DNA of 64,000 bases from Limanda limanda (taxonomy: Eukaryota > Chordata > Actinopteri > Pleuronectiformes > Pleuronectidae): assembly GCF_963576545.1 (NCBI RefSeq), contig NC_083638.1, positions 27,352,090 through 27,416,089 of the forward strand. The letters run 5' to 3'. The notes beneath the pieces were generated by a model, which was given only the letters and a program-made list of their open reading frames with translations, did no database searches and was not told the origin of the DNA. Position 1 is the stretch's first letter; each line of letters begins with the position of its first letter. A program made the translations under genes and the position numbers. Positions 1 to 20,100 of the stretch are shown here, piece after piece.

Positions 1-41
1 AACTGGTATGAACTGAGTGACTGTATCCATCTTGTCTCCAG

Positions 42-7278
<7,237 letters not shown>

Positions 7279-8215
7279 GAACATGGAGGATGAGGATAAT
7301 AGTTCCTACCCTTTCCGTTTTTTTTTTTAAATGTCCTGTGGGTGTCCGGGTTATTAGGGATATGGCTGTAACTGGATGGTGGTTTTGTTTCTGTATTTCT
7401 TTCACATGTCAATATTGTTGGAATGCATCTGAAAGGATGTGAGGGTGAAAAGAAAGTTGACTCTTTATTACGTTCTGAGAGGAAGGACTGGTGCAGTTTC
7501 TCCCCTCCTCTCTAACGGCCATATCGCTCACTGTCCAGAAGTGGTTTGTAAAAGAATGGAATTCACCAACAGAAACCTGTCACATAATAACTCCTCCCTG
7601 TCGGGCAGGTTTGTCATCATATAACATGTCATCTGTTGGAGTCTTTCTTAATACCACTATTTAAATTGTAAAAGCAGCTGCTGGATTTGGAAATGTCTAA
7701 ATTACTGCTCTATTTGTTTAATTTTTTATAACACCAACTTAAAAATTAATATTTAGTCTTCTTTTTAATATCATATTTTTGTCAGCATTGATAAATTGAG
7801 AGGCCTTTTTGAAATCTGTCAAAACCCAAAACGTGAACCAATGGAGAGGAAAAAAACCATCCTGAGTAACATGTTGTCATCATCTGTCTGAGTAGAAGCT
7901 CTCTTTACTTACCTTCACTCTCATCTCTCACAGCCACTCTGTCTCAGGAACTCCAGGTATTCAGGCTTGTAGGTGGGGTGTTACTCTCACAGCTCTGTCA
8001 GCCGCCCCCTCCCTCTGTTTGTATGACTGGTTACAGACTGTGGCTCAATGCAAATCCATCAGATCACCAGAGCCCAATGACGTACAGCTGTGAGAAACTA
8101 TGTGTGAGGACATTACCAAGTAATGTGGCCTGCTGCCACTTCTCTCCTGTGAAAGAATTCTACTACTTGTCTATAATAATAAAATTATAATAAACAAGAA
8201 ACCATAGCAAAGTGA
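7279..8215 (+). other. eprs1: eprs1 3' UTR
   Basis: Roughly 0.9 kb of non-coding sequence from the stop codon to two closely spaced AATAAA signals. It is moderately AT-rich, and no reading frame in it resembles a known protein. The exact cleavage site is inferred to be 10-30 bp after 8194. Confidence 0.7.
8178..8194 (+). promoter_or_regulatory. eprs1: eprs1 poly(A) signals (AATAAA at 8178 and 8189)
   Basis: Two AATAAA hexamers 11 bp apart, followed by a GTG/T-rich stretch (8213-8230) suitable as a downstream element. They are the first strong paired signals after the eprs1 stop. Confidence 0.65.
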
Positions 8216-9437
<1,222 letters not shown>

Positions 9438-9482
9438 CAGTAGAGCTGCCTCCAGTCTGCTAACCAGCGTCATTCAGAGACA

Positions 9483-9551
9483 ATGAGCGACAAAGGTTTG
9501 ACAGACGAGGCGGTGGCTGCAGCTTGTAAAGATGGAGACTCGATCACTAAG
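9483..9551 (+). CDS. glo1: glo1 exon 1
   Basis: ATG plus 22 codons ([23 protein letters not shown]), ending in phase 0 at a GTAAGA donor. The N-terminal arm varies in the family except for the LTDEA segment, which aligns. Confidence 0.93.
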
Positions 9552-12500
9552 GTAAGAGACTTTCGGTCCCAGGTCTGGGCTCAACTTCTGCGAGACTCTG
9601 TCAAGCTAGGCCAGCGACTCGGCTATGCGTCAATCATCGGACAGTCACATGGGTGTTCAAGTCCTCCGCCCGGCCGCTCGTTAGTTCCGCGGTGACAAGT
9701 CTTTCGCTTCATGCTCAACATGTCTGTCAACGTTTCTGGTGGGTTCAGCGTTGATAAAGATGTTTCCGGTTTAATAAGAAGTGGTTATATAACAAGCTGC
9801 TGGAAGTTAGCTGCTGTCACTGTTCTACTTTAGCTCTCGCGTGGATACAGGGCTGTGCTGGGGAGAGTCGGTATTTAGGCGCGGTCACACCTGGAAATAG
9901 CTCAGGTGGGAAGAGAAGCGAGGATCTGAAGACAACATGTCCACTTCCCCGACTCACACAGCCTCTGGTTCAGCAGTGTGCAGCTTTTAGAGACAAGTGT
10001 CCTCCACGTCTGTCCTGTAAAGTCCTGATAAAACCTCCCTTATTGAGCCAGGGGCGGATCTAGGCTGCTTCTAAATCAGGGGCCACAATTTGCCCAGAGG
10101 GGCCAGTTCTAGATCCACCATCCATCAGCATTCCTGATTCTGTGTGATGCACTTTGAAGTCACGCCTTGTTAACTGTCGCTTTTTTTTCAAGCACTTTGT
10201 CTTCTGAAAAAACTTAATTAAAATTCTTTACAAAATGTGATTTGTATATGTTATTAAATTAAATTAAATTAAACAGTCGGATTCCCCTGGTCCGCACCAG
10301 TTCTAAGTCAGCTGCTAGGCGGCAGCATTATACAGATGTATAATAACAATTAATAACAGTATTATTAAAAAAGAGATTACTCACAGGAGAGGGGCACTTC
10401 AGGGACCAATCAGATTTCAGTTTAGGCCAATTCCCCCTGGACCCGCCCCTTATAGTCAGCAGTAAAAACACAAGGATATACTGCCATCTAGACTTGTAGT
10501 ATTAGATTAATATTTAAACTATGGAAAACACAGGCGATAGATGACCCCCTACTTTCCATACCTCTTTCATAACTTGGGTGAAACTTTCACCAATTTTTAA
10601 GATTACATTTTTTTATTGTATTTGAACGTTAACTGTCACAATCACTCATCGTTCTGTTATTTTTTTATGTTGAGGATCACATACTGTTTAACCGTTTCTC
10701 TGTTAAATATATTGAGGGAGATCCTTTGCCAGTCAATGTCACAGAGGGCCAAATTGTTTGAAACTGTAATGGTTCATCCCAAAAGTGTGATGATTTGACA
10801 CAGAATGACCCATAAACCACCTCTTGTTATCACTGTCTCTTAATCATTAGCTATCAGACTGGCTGCACACGACCTGGAGATAACGTAGGCCATTGTTCAA
10901 CAAGCTTGACCCTAGATCCAGTTGCACCGATTTCTGTGAATATTCACTGGCACCGGTTTCTGTGAATATTCATATTCATTCACATTCATACATATGTGGA
11001 AGTGCAGGCTGAAGACTTTGTGGAATGTGTTAACACGTCTGTGTGCCGCAGAAGTTCAGTCAGATCGTCAGGTCAAAGTTCATATTTGTTCCCTTTTGAC
11101 CTGAGAAAAGTAAGATTCTATAGAACTATGTACCAAGACCACTCAAACTGGTTTGGAATTTTTGCATCTTTTGCAGAAGTAATGGATTTTGCCAGTTGAG
11201 TGAGTTTCTATGGACTTGTAGACAACTTGACAGTGTTTGGAGGAAGGGCCCGGGGAAGGGGAAGAGTTGCTCACAGAGATAACACTCCACTGGGAAACAC
11301 ACACCAGAAGTTTCTTTCTCATACACTTTAGAACTGGTTTCATCTACTTGTCAACATGCTAGCTGCATTATGTTAAATTGCTATAGTTTTGACACTTCTC
11401 ACCATTGAAAACATTTGGTGCATGTTATCTGCGTCTTAAAAGCAACAACCAGTTGTGAAGGCAAGGTGATGCTGTCACCATTTTTTAGTGTTTGTGGATT
11501 GCTTTGAGTAAAATGTGTCCAAGCACAGTACAATATATATTTTACGACGACATCAGACCTCAGCTTGTAAAACGTAGTTGTTTCCCAGACAATAAGGAAG
11601 TTACTTATCTGAACAGACCTGATCTAATGAGTCTGTAACACTGGCTGCTCTGTAGCTCACACACATGAGGCGATCATGAGCACTCGGTTGCCCTGAGGTG
11701 CAGTTAAGCTAAATACCTTTTTAAGAGCGAGTGGAATCCAGGTACAGACAACACGTGCTGAACTTTGTAACTCAAGCATATCATACAGTGATATATCCCC
11801 ATACTACTACTTTTTAGGGGAGGGGTATGGAGAACTGGTACTAAATTGGTACCAGTTTCTCATTGGCCAGTATCAAAATCTTGATAAGCTTGTAATTTAT
11901 TATGTTATGTTCAGGGTTTCCGCTATGCAGCCAGCCAGGGTTAAATCCTTACTGCCCCGGCTTCAGGATTAGGGAAGACGCACATCAGACCTAACTGCCT
12001 TGCATCCTCCCTCCCCACTCCCCAGCCGAAACTGAATAAGTGTCAAATCCATATTGAGACAATCAAAAATATAGAGATGCAGGGTTTCCCCCAGAAAACT
12101 TGCTAAGCCTGGTGGTAGGGCTGCTAGAAGGCACCCGCGGGGGGGGGGGGGGTGTTGAGTCTTATACTCTAAACATGTTGCACTTTGTTTAATATGCACA
12201 CCTAACTTTTTTATTTTGATAAGGGGTTAAATAGATACTTTGATATCTTTTTGAGTTGCACTGCTGACTTAACTTATAAGCCCTCTTTTTTATTTATTTT
12301 TATCACGTTGGAGTTGCTAGTTTAAACCTACAGTTTTGCACTTTAATATTTGAGCCTTTGTTTACATTTTGTTTTGTGCTGCATTATATGGTGACATACA
12401 GTTTGTTGTTATCAAAATAAAATTAACTGAATTGAAATGGTCAATTTGATTTTTTGGGAGGAATATTAATCGTTTAGATTAATCGATAAAATAGTCGTCA

Positions 12501-15499
12501 GATTAATCGATAGAAAAATAGTCGTTAGTGGCAGCCCTACTTAATATTAAAAAAAATTCAAGTTTGCTGTGAACATAGCAGTCAGGCCTCTTATTTCAGA
12601 AACAATGAACCGTAACAGTTTGGTTACCAATAAAAGATAAGCGTACTACTTCTTTGCTTTCAGCCAGCTACTCAAACAGACAAGCAACAAAATAACAAAC
12701 AAACAAAATACACAGGCAAGTGTCGGCCTACTTTGAAATAAATGAAACACAGAACTTTGTAGGGCTATTTGAGTCCTCCTCATATTTGTGGAAAATGTAT
12801 GAAATAAGAAGTACCCTATTTTTAAATAAATAAAACCAAATAGCTGCAGCCTAATCGTGTAACAGACTAGGTTTATGTTTATGTTCGGTTTTGACTTATG
12901 TTCAGTAAAACACTGTGTTGAAGGAGCGTTCTGATGTCTGAGGATCAGTGAAGGCGACGTATGTTCAGTAAAACACTGTGTTAAAGGAGCATTCTGTTGT
13001 CCGAGGGTCAGTGAAGGCGTCTGGGTGGGACATGTGACTGTTTGGACCAATAGGATGGTTGCTTGGGATCGGGGCCATGTCTGTGATCGGGGCTCAATGA
13101 GGAAGTGAAGTGTTGTTGATGTGCGCGAGTGACGGATTTTTTTTTTTTTTAAATAAAAAACCATGCAACGCTTAGCCTGGGGGAAACCCTGGAGATGTAT
13201 GAATAATAGTATTGAAAAGGTATCGATAAGCAGCACCAGTTTTAATATTGATAAAATCCCATCCCATTTCCATTCATCAAACATGTCATTATATTTTGTT
13301 TTCCACTGTGGCAGCAGGGTCTGGATTGTTCATGCACAATCTAATTGGTCATAAAGTTGATGTGTAAATGTGCAACAACAATGTGGCTGATTACCCACAC
13401 GTGTTTCCTGTTTGGGATGTGGCTAACCAGCAATGCCTACAAATTACTCAACACTGTTTCTATTGCACTTGGGAGCAGCTCATCTTAATTCACTACTTAC
13501 TTTTTACATTCTACTACGAAGCCTTGTCCATTAGTGCTCGTGTTCAGGCCTTTTACTGAGTTTGTCTTGTATTTTGAAGAAACAATAAGATATCACCTTG
13601 TCATTTAAGTGATTTACTATCAGCATTGCTGTTTTTTTTATTTTATTTTATTACAATGTAACTGTTTGTGTGTGTAAAGTTCTCTCCTTGCATTTCTGTC
13701 ATAGGATTTCATGATGCAGCAAACTATGCTGCGAGTCAAAGATCCAATTAAATCCTTGGATTTCTACACCAGAATCCTCGGCATGACGTGAGTATTAGAG
13801 TGGAACTCAGTCTGTTCTTGTTATTGGAACAAAACAGATTTTACAGAATACATTTTCACACAGTTGACCTGTGTGTGTGTGTTTGTGCGTGTGTGTGGTC
13901 AAAGCACTTTCTCATTCATAGCCAGGACTGAAGTGAGGTTTTTCTCTCTGGTGTGTAAATTCTTGCAGGCTCCTGCAAAAGTTTGACTTCCCCCCCATGC
14001 GTTTCTCGCTCTTCTTCTTGGGCTACGAGGACAAGAAGGATATTCCTACAGACATGAAGGAGCAGACGGCCTGGACCTTCTCCAGAAGAGCCACCATTGA
14101 GCTGACACAGTGAGGGTCCACATCCTAGAGTTAGAGCTGTGTGATAAGTGCATGAAATGATCAAAATAACCATCTGTACATTAAAAAAAGATATTTTACT
14201 TTTTGCATGTATGTCCCATCAGTGCACATATGGTGTAATATTTTAGAAATCTGCTTTGAAAAAATAAATAAAAGAAGTTTTGTTTTTCAGTTATAGTTAG
14301 AGTTTCAAGTAATTAAAACTGTATAATAATTTATTCACTTCTTCTCTTAATGTCCTCTCACCTCTTTCTCCTGTCTGTCAGTAACTGGGGCTCTGAGTCT
14401 GACGAGAGTCTGTCTTATCACAATGGGAACTCTGATCCACGTGGCTTTGGTAAGATTGTTTGCTTCTTTTACACTTAGGATCAACGGGGGCGGGGGGGTC
14501 GTGGAATATCAGGTTGAGTGAGTTAAAAATATTTTCAGATGAGAGGAAATCCATACATCATCATGAGTAGTGCAAAACTACACTGCCATAGTCTCAGATC
14601 ATTTACAGAATATTAGAATATTGGTGCAATAGCATACACACAACAGCATTGAGTCTCAAATGTAATTTTCAATGAAAACATGCAATATATTGTAAATATT
14701 GCAACAAAACAGTAATATTACAACACAGTAATATTACTAAACACGCTTCTTGTGTATATGTGTGTAATAGTAACACATACATAAAAACATCTGCCAAGGA
14801 GGTTATATTTCCCTCTGTTTTATTGATAGAAGGATTATGCAAAACACACTTTTGTGGGGGATTGGACAAGATAAGGCGTTCAACATTTTCCTTGATTTCT
14901 CAGAGAATAATCCCTGAATCTAGATAATTTAAATGTGGTTTCATAGGGGAACTGTTGTTCCTTGGTTAAGGTATGCGCTCTATTAAGGTTCATTGTAATT
15001 TTAAATCTCTTTAAAAATTCATCCACATACCAATTCACCTGCCAGTTGTCATTTTTTTAAACTGTTGACTTGTATGTTAATGTATCAGCTCATAAAACAA
15101 AGTGTGGATTTTTGGAGCTGTTGTCTGGATTTAGAGTTTCTCCATCTCAATCTTCCTGACATTTGACAGGACACATTGGAATCGCAGTTCCTGACGTCGC
15201 TGCAGCCTGTAAGTTGTTTGAAGAACAAGGAGTCACGTTTGTCAAGAAGCCAGATGATGGTAAGATGTGAAGCATTGGTGAACATTAGGTTTATAGATAA
15301 AATGGATGAATCTTTGTGATTTCACCTGTGCTACGATAAGGATTCATCATTCATCAATCTAACATATATTCACAAGTAATTGCCCTTCCTTTTTTTTTTT
15401 TTCTTAGGTAAAATGAAAGGCTTGGCCTTCATTCAGGACCCTGACGGCTACTGGATTGAGATCCTGAGTCCAAACAACATGGTGTCCATTACCTCATAA
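9483..15499 (+). CDS. glo1: Glyoxalase I (lactoylglutathione lyase), complete, 6 exons
   Basis: Cytosolic zinc enzyme that turns the methylglyoxal-glutathione hemithioacetal into S-D-lactoylglutathione, the first step of methylglyoxal detoxification. Exons: 9483-9551, 13705-13787, 13969-14109, 14382-14449, 15170-15259, 15408-15499. All are GT-AG, and the 543 nt give 180 residues plus TAA (human protein 184). Landmarks in this protein: LTDEA near the N-terminus, QQTMLRVKD at 28-36, [10 protein letters not shown] at 41-50, ATIELTHNWG at 92-101, [16 protein letters not shown] at 114-129, [19 protein letters not shown] at 152-170. The metal ligands correspond to Gln29, Glu95, His122 and Glu168, and substrate Arg33 is present, so it should be active. 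The ATG at 9483 has A at -3 and matches the family N-terminus. Intron 1 is 4.15 kb. Confidence 0.97.
10049..10450. mobile_element. Candidate small DNA transposon in glo1 intron 1
   Basis: The left end CAGGGGCGGATCTAG (10049) and the complement of the right end (CTGGACCCGCCCCT, ending 10450) form an imperfect inverted repeat, AGGGGCGGrTCyAG, about 400 bp apart. The flanks TATTGAGC and TATAGTCA are only loosely alike, so a target duplication is not secure. Short hAT-like non-autonomous elements with such ends are common in fish. Confidence 0.4.
12455..12540. mobile_element. Terminal fragment of another teleost DNA element, nested
   Basis: An ATTAATCGATA-rich stretch ending in GTGGCAGCCCTAC. 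Read on the minus strand it begins GTAGGGCTGCCACTAACGAC, an end I recognise as widespread in fish genomes and usually assigned to hAT-type elements. It sits inside the 12080-13191 element, so insertions are layered. A short match to the same end at 12115 may be its other terminus or chance. Confidence 0.5.
12898..13019. repeat. 63-bp tandem duplication
   Basis: Two copies starting with ATGTTCAGTAAAACACTGTG at 12898 and 12961. They differ at several positions (for example GGATCAGTG against GGGTCAGTG). It lies inside the glo1 intron transposon. Confidence 0.85.
13705..13787 (+). CDS. glo1: glo1 exon 2
   Basis: 83 nt: [20 protein letters not shown], then YTRILGM. It contains the first metal ligand (second Gln of QQ) and the substrate-binding Arg, and starts the first glyoxalase beta-alpha-beta module. 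Confidence 0.95.
13969..14109 (+). CDS. glo1: glo1 exon 3
   Basis: 141 nt: [47 protein letters not shown]. The Glu in ATIEL is the second metal ligand. Split codons at both ends fit exons 2 and 4. Confidence 0.95.
14382..14449 (+). CDS. glo1: glo1 exon 4
   Basis: 68 nt: [20 protein letters not shown] followed by GF, the inter-module linker and glutathione-contacting segment. Donor GTAAGA. Confidence 0.95.
15170..15259 (+). CDS. glo1: glo1 exon 5
   Basis: 90 nt: [30 protein letters not shown]. His in GHIGIAV is the third metal ligand, and the exon starts the second glyoxalase module. Confidence 0.95.
15408..15499 (+). CDS. glo1: glo1 exon 6 with stop
   Basis: 92 nt: [30 protein letters not shown], then TAA at 15497. 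Glu in YWIEIL is the catalytic base and fourth metal ligand. Confidence 0.95.
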
Positions 15500-15805
15500 A
15501 AAGTGACAACATGCTACCTGCTGCAGTGCGTGAGGGCCAGTCCTGCTGTGACTTCCCCAGGAGAGAGAACACTGGCACTGAGTGATTAATAAGCTACCTA
15601 CAGCGCAGAGCCGAGGGGAAACGGAGCGGGATCTGCTGCACAGTGATGATCAGTGTGCCTTTGCATGGGCTGGACTATTATTGCGAGTTGATGAGCAAAC
15701 GGATTAGTTATTTTTATGAATCGCTACTACTTAGTGTAGCTGTTGAGTGCATCTGCCATCAGTTTGTATGTGTTTTCAAAATAAATAAAGCAGTATTACT
15801 GGGCA
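15500..15805 (+). other. glo1: glo1 3' UTR with overlapping AATAAA signals (15780, 15784)
   Basis: About 300 bp from the TAA to a doubled AATAAATAAA, followed by a short GT-containing stretch. I see no other feature in it. Confidence 0.75.
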
Positions 15806-17025
15806 ATACGTGTGAAAGCCACTGTTCAAATGAAATAGATTTTTTTTTTCTTTAGTTTAAAGACAATAAGAAATATTACTTTTGCGAAAACAGTCATAGC
15901 AAAGTTATTACTACGGCAACAAAGTCGATCACAATTCAGATCATAGCAGCAAAAGTGAGGTGACTAAGCTCCTGTCTCACAGTTTAACAAAAGAAATGAT
16001 ATACATTAGAGTTTTTCAGAAGTAATCTTAAAGTCAGATCCTTTAATGATTTCCTCCTTCAACTCAGTTTTGCAGTTTATACAGAGTACAGTAGGTTCAC
16101 TTTATGAAGTCACTGCTGCAGTCAAGACCAGACCACCAACTGGGAAAGGTGACCCACGAGAGGCCAGCTGGTTTGACGTCAATTCATTTTACGCAGATTC
16201 TTTTAAGAGATATTCAATGATGTACAAGAAAGAAAAACAATAACTCAGGTGCTGAAATGAGACACCTAAGTTAACAAAATAAAATTGGACCGATGTATAA
16301 TAACAGGAAAACGTTAATAAAGTCAGGAAACGATGTAACATTTTGAAGGTCTAACTGTATTTATGCAGGAGTAAGGAGCGACTACCATGAGAAATGGAAA
16401 ATATGTCATAATTGTGTTTTCATTAGTGTATTTAATAATTTGACATTAAGACTTGTTGTGAATAAGCCTCTGCCATGGAGTCTGCCATGTTGCGCTGCCA
16501 TGTCTCTACAGTAGCTCAGAAGGCACAAACCAAACACTGACTCCAGAGGTGACGGGGAAATCCAACATATTGAAGTGGTCTCTCAATCAACAGTAACAAC
16601 CCCTAACACCAAGACCAAGCTTGATGATGTGAAGCGTTGAGGGATCATGGAACTTCTTGTCTTCACCACCGTTGCTGATGAAAGTCAACCTGATAAATGT
16701 TCACTGCGTAATATAGTGAAGTCTAGTTCACGTTACGCAGCAAGTAATAATCGTGTTTCACCACGAGTAACCAATACAAACAGTGGAGGTTAAAAAACAG
16801 CAGCAGTGTGTTTGTCTTCGTCATGCATTGTTTGAAATTGTAGCGGAGGCAGACAAAGCCGTGGGCAAAGAGGATATGATGGAATCAAAGTGCCAAACAC
16901 TGGGTTTCAACATTGTTGAAAACATTTAGGATGGAGTGTGATGGATCAATTTGGATCCTCCATCTCTCTATGACAGTATTTTACAGTAGACTAAACTGGA
17001 CAAACTAATCACCTTTGGAGTTTTT

Positions 17026-17152
17026 ATGACAACTGAAGCTACCACAGGTTCTCTTTTCATTTTCGGAAGGGGAGGGTGAGGTGATGGGTATTCAGCTGCA
17101 ACATGCAACTTCACCACTAGATGTCACTCAATTCTATCCAATGAACCTTTAA
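17026..17152 (-). mobile_element. MITE fragment, TTAA family
   Basis: Runs from an ACAGGTTCTCTTTTC segment through a purine-rich GGAAGGGGAGGGTGAGG stretch and CACTAGATGTCACTC to TGAACCTTTAA. The last 11 bases equal the terminus of the complete 6829-6987 element. The opposite terminus is not visible. Confidence 0.5.
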
Positions 17153-20100
17153 TTCCATTGGTGAAATAACGACAGTAAATTACACAGTCAAGCCACCTTT
17201 AATAAATAATAATCTTCATCTTTTGTTTTAGCAATTTATAAACTTTTAGAAGTGAAGTGAACAGTGCACATGGATCGCACACAAAAAAAGTACATGCTTA
17301 TATGTGTATGTGACTCTTCATGTTTACCTCTAACATTATATCAATTTGTGATGGTAAAAATATTTTGTAATCCAGGCTGTATAACGAGTGTTACCTGCTC
17401 CGAGGCAGAACAAGAGACAGTTAACTACTTGTTTTTTTAATCTCTAAATAATGATCTTGATCTCTCTGTACTTTATTACAGAAAAATAACAGCAGCTTGG
17501 GTTTTTAATGTGTAACAGTAGGGGGCAGCAGAGGGCTGCTAATGCCAGTAATGAGCCATCTACAGAGAAATGTATTTGTATGCAGGTTGTTATTGTAACA
17601 TTAGGGTTGTTTACGCTTGAAATTTGGAGTGGGTTTATTTAAAATATAGGTGCACACAAACTGTAATCTCAGCTCCACTTTATTTTTATTTGCAACATTT
17701 ACACCAACAACTGGACCTTCTGTGAATCATGAACTCGTGTCCATAAACACACAACCTTTCGGAGAGTTATTTAAAAGAAATCAGAAAAGTCAGGATAGAT
17801 GTGATTGAGGTTATGTTTTGTACCACAAAAAAATAAAGGAGCTCCTGGGAGACAGTGAACAACAATTTGAAAATATGAATTTCTGCTGTAGAATACATGA
17901 TATGATCAAAATGTCAGAAACAGCTGTTGGATGGATTTTGAGGTGTTTTTAAAGTGCTGTTTTATAGGTGAACATGAATGAAAATTCATCAACGTTATGA
18001 CGGAAAAACAAATCTCAATTTAATGACATTTGGAAAAACTGAAATGATTTGACTTAAAGCTGCAAAACAGCTACCGTGGGGAGATTGTCTTTTTTAACAT
18101 CATCGACAGGGTTTTCAAGGAGGATTTTTAAATTTAACGAAAGATATTCTTGAACTTCCCTTGATTCTGCCATCTAAACTACATGTGTAACGTGGATCAT
18201 AGTCGGTAAAGACTATTGCCGTTTATAATTTGACAGCTTCCTCTCAATTGCTTCAGTAATCCATCAGACCTGAAGGCCTATTATGCCATGTAAGCACTGG
18301 CCTGCTCCCTGAACCTCACCATCACGACATCTCCTATCAGCATTATGGATGTTAATCAGTTGGATAATGGAGGACTCATTGATTCCTCTTGCCTTGGTTC
18401 AACGCTAATGCAATATGTACCCGATTCATTACATTGCCTTACACGGAGCCGTATTACCATCTATTCTTCTTTCCAGGTCAACTGATTCTCAAATCATCCC
18501 TGATGGCGAGGAAGACTCACATGAGGCAGAGGAGACTCCACAGTGTGAGATGGTCGGGTTCACTCATAACCACGTTGACAAATAGCCCTCTGTAAAAGAG
18601 ATGGAAATCTGATGAAAGGGATGACACTAAAAGCTAGACTATTGAATTTGCAAGTGGGGATCGCGCACCCATCCATTTAAGATGTCCAGTGTACACAGTA
18701 ACCACATTGTGGAAGCCCCCCTCCCATTGCAGCTGCACATTCATCTGCAGCGAGGGGCAGGTGGGGGTCACTGAGAGAGAGATAGTTGTAGTAAAGTTCC
18801 GGCTTTGAGTGAGTGGCAGAGAGAATGAGAGGAAAAGGCAGAGGGGGAGTAGAACGAGATATACAGAAAGCACAAAGGGATAGTTGGAGTTGGTGCCACT
18901 CCTCAGCTAAAGTTGGCTTGATTTCCCGAGAGGCCAAATTAGTTTTTATTGGCAGTTTTGGGGGGTGAAAGACTGTGGGTGAGTGTCAAAAGCCAGCAGG
19001 AGAAGGGGGGGGGGGCCTCAGAGGGAGGAAAATATAAGATTTGTCAGCAAATTGCGTGGACTGACAATCCACATGTACCACAAAGCACAGCACACCACTA
19101 AAGAGCATCCCAGGCCGCAGCAGGCCTAATAATCACATTGCGGTGGGTGAGGCCAGGCGGACTTGTGGATTGTGGCAAAGGAGCAATTCTAGCATAATGT
19201 TGATTCCTTGTGCTTGAGTTTGATGGTTACATGTATTGCCGGTTTCTTTCTTTTATTTCCTCTGCTTCAACAGATGAGCAACAAATAAGGAGTCTCTGAA
19301 GTCTTGCTTCCTTCGAGCATCAGTGACTCTAAGAATGGCAATATCTGTTCACTGGTCAGTCAGCCCACCACTTTGGTCCAGCCTGAGATAACTGGACTTG
19401 ATGGACGGCCATACATTTTCACACGGTCATTCATGGTTTCCAGACAAAGTATCCCACTGGCTTTGGTAATCCCCTAACTTTCCCCTGAAGGCCCACCATG
19501 GAGCTTTACATTTGTTTCTTTGGATTGAAATGTTTCCATACTGGATGGATTGCCATGAAATATACATTCATGTTTCCCTCAGAATGTATGACCCATTAAG
19601 TTTTCAGATCAGGCAGCGTGACATTCCCACCAGCCTAAGATCTACCTGTGCATTCACATACTCCTCAGAGGGTCCTATTCCCAGATTAGTGGTTTTGTTG
19701 TTCTGACTTTTGTCACTTCTCTGTGCTCTGGATAGATGACCTTAACCCTTATGTGCTCAGGTGAGTTTTTACGTAGTTGGATAGTTGTCACTGATGCATT
19801 CATGTGTTAGCAGCTTTTTGAGTTGTGCCCTAAAGTCGGAAATCAGCTGTGACAGACATATTTAAATTACGATTATAATAAGCAATAATAAGTCTGGTGT
19901 TGGGTATTACTACTACTACTTCCCTAGTTGTTGTTTAGACTTTAGTTGGTGTTCACGAGAATCTTCCCAGTCAGGAACACAATTTACTGATCAGTCCGAC
20001 ACCACATTACTACTGAACATCAGCATGTTTGAATTGTCATGAGAGCAGGTTAGAATCTTCTAGTTTAAATCATTGTACCAAAGTGAAGTCTGACAGACTC

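Larger units (their letters stand above)
12080..13191. mobile_element. Non-autonomous DNA transposon, 1,112 bp, in glo1 intron 1
   Basis: Perfect 15-bp terminal inverted repeats (CAGGGTTTCCCCCAG at 12080-12094 and its complement at 13177-13191), with a further shared GCTAAGC just inside. They are flanked by the direct 6-bp duplication GAGATG (12074-12079 and 13192-13197). The CAGGG ends suggest a hAT-like element, but hAT usually duplicates 8 bp, so class is uncertain. The interior holds a G run, a foreign ATTAATCGATA-rich fragment, a 63-bp tandem duplication and no transposase. A 212-aa minus-strand frame across it has no recognisable domain. Confidence 0.72.

Noticed and set aside
11830..11861. 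Near-palindrome GAGAACTGGTAC ... GTACCAGTTTCTC as an operator or hairpin gene
   Set aside because: It looks like part of decayed transposon sequence in glo1 intron 1. A 32-bp hairpin alone does not support an RNA gene.
12646..13284. 212-aa minus-strand open frame in glo1 intron 1
   Set aside because: It runs across a transposon with a tandem duplication and past its end. It has no recognisable domain, and its repeated TSPSL-like segments come from the 63-bp duplication.
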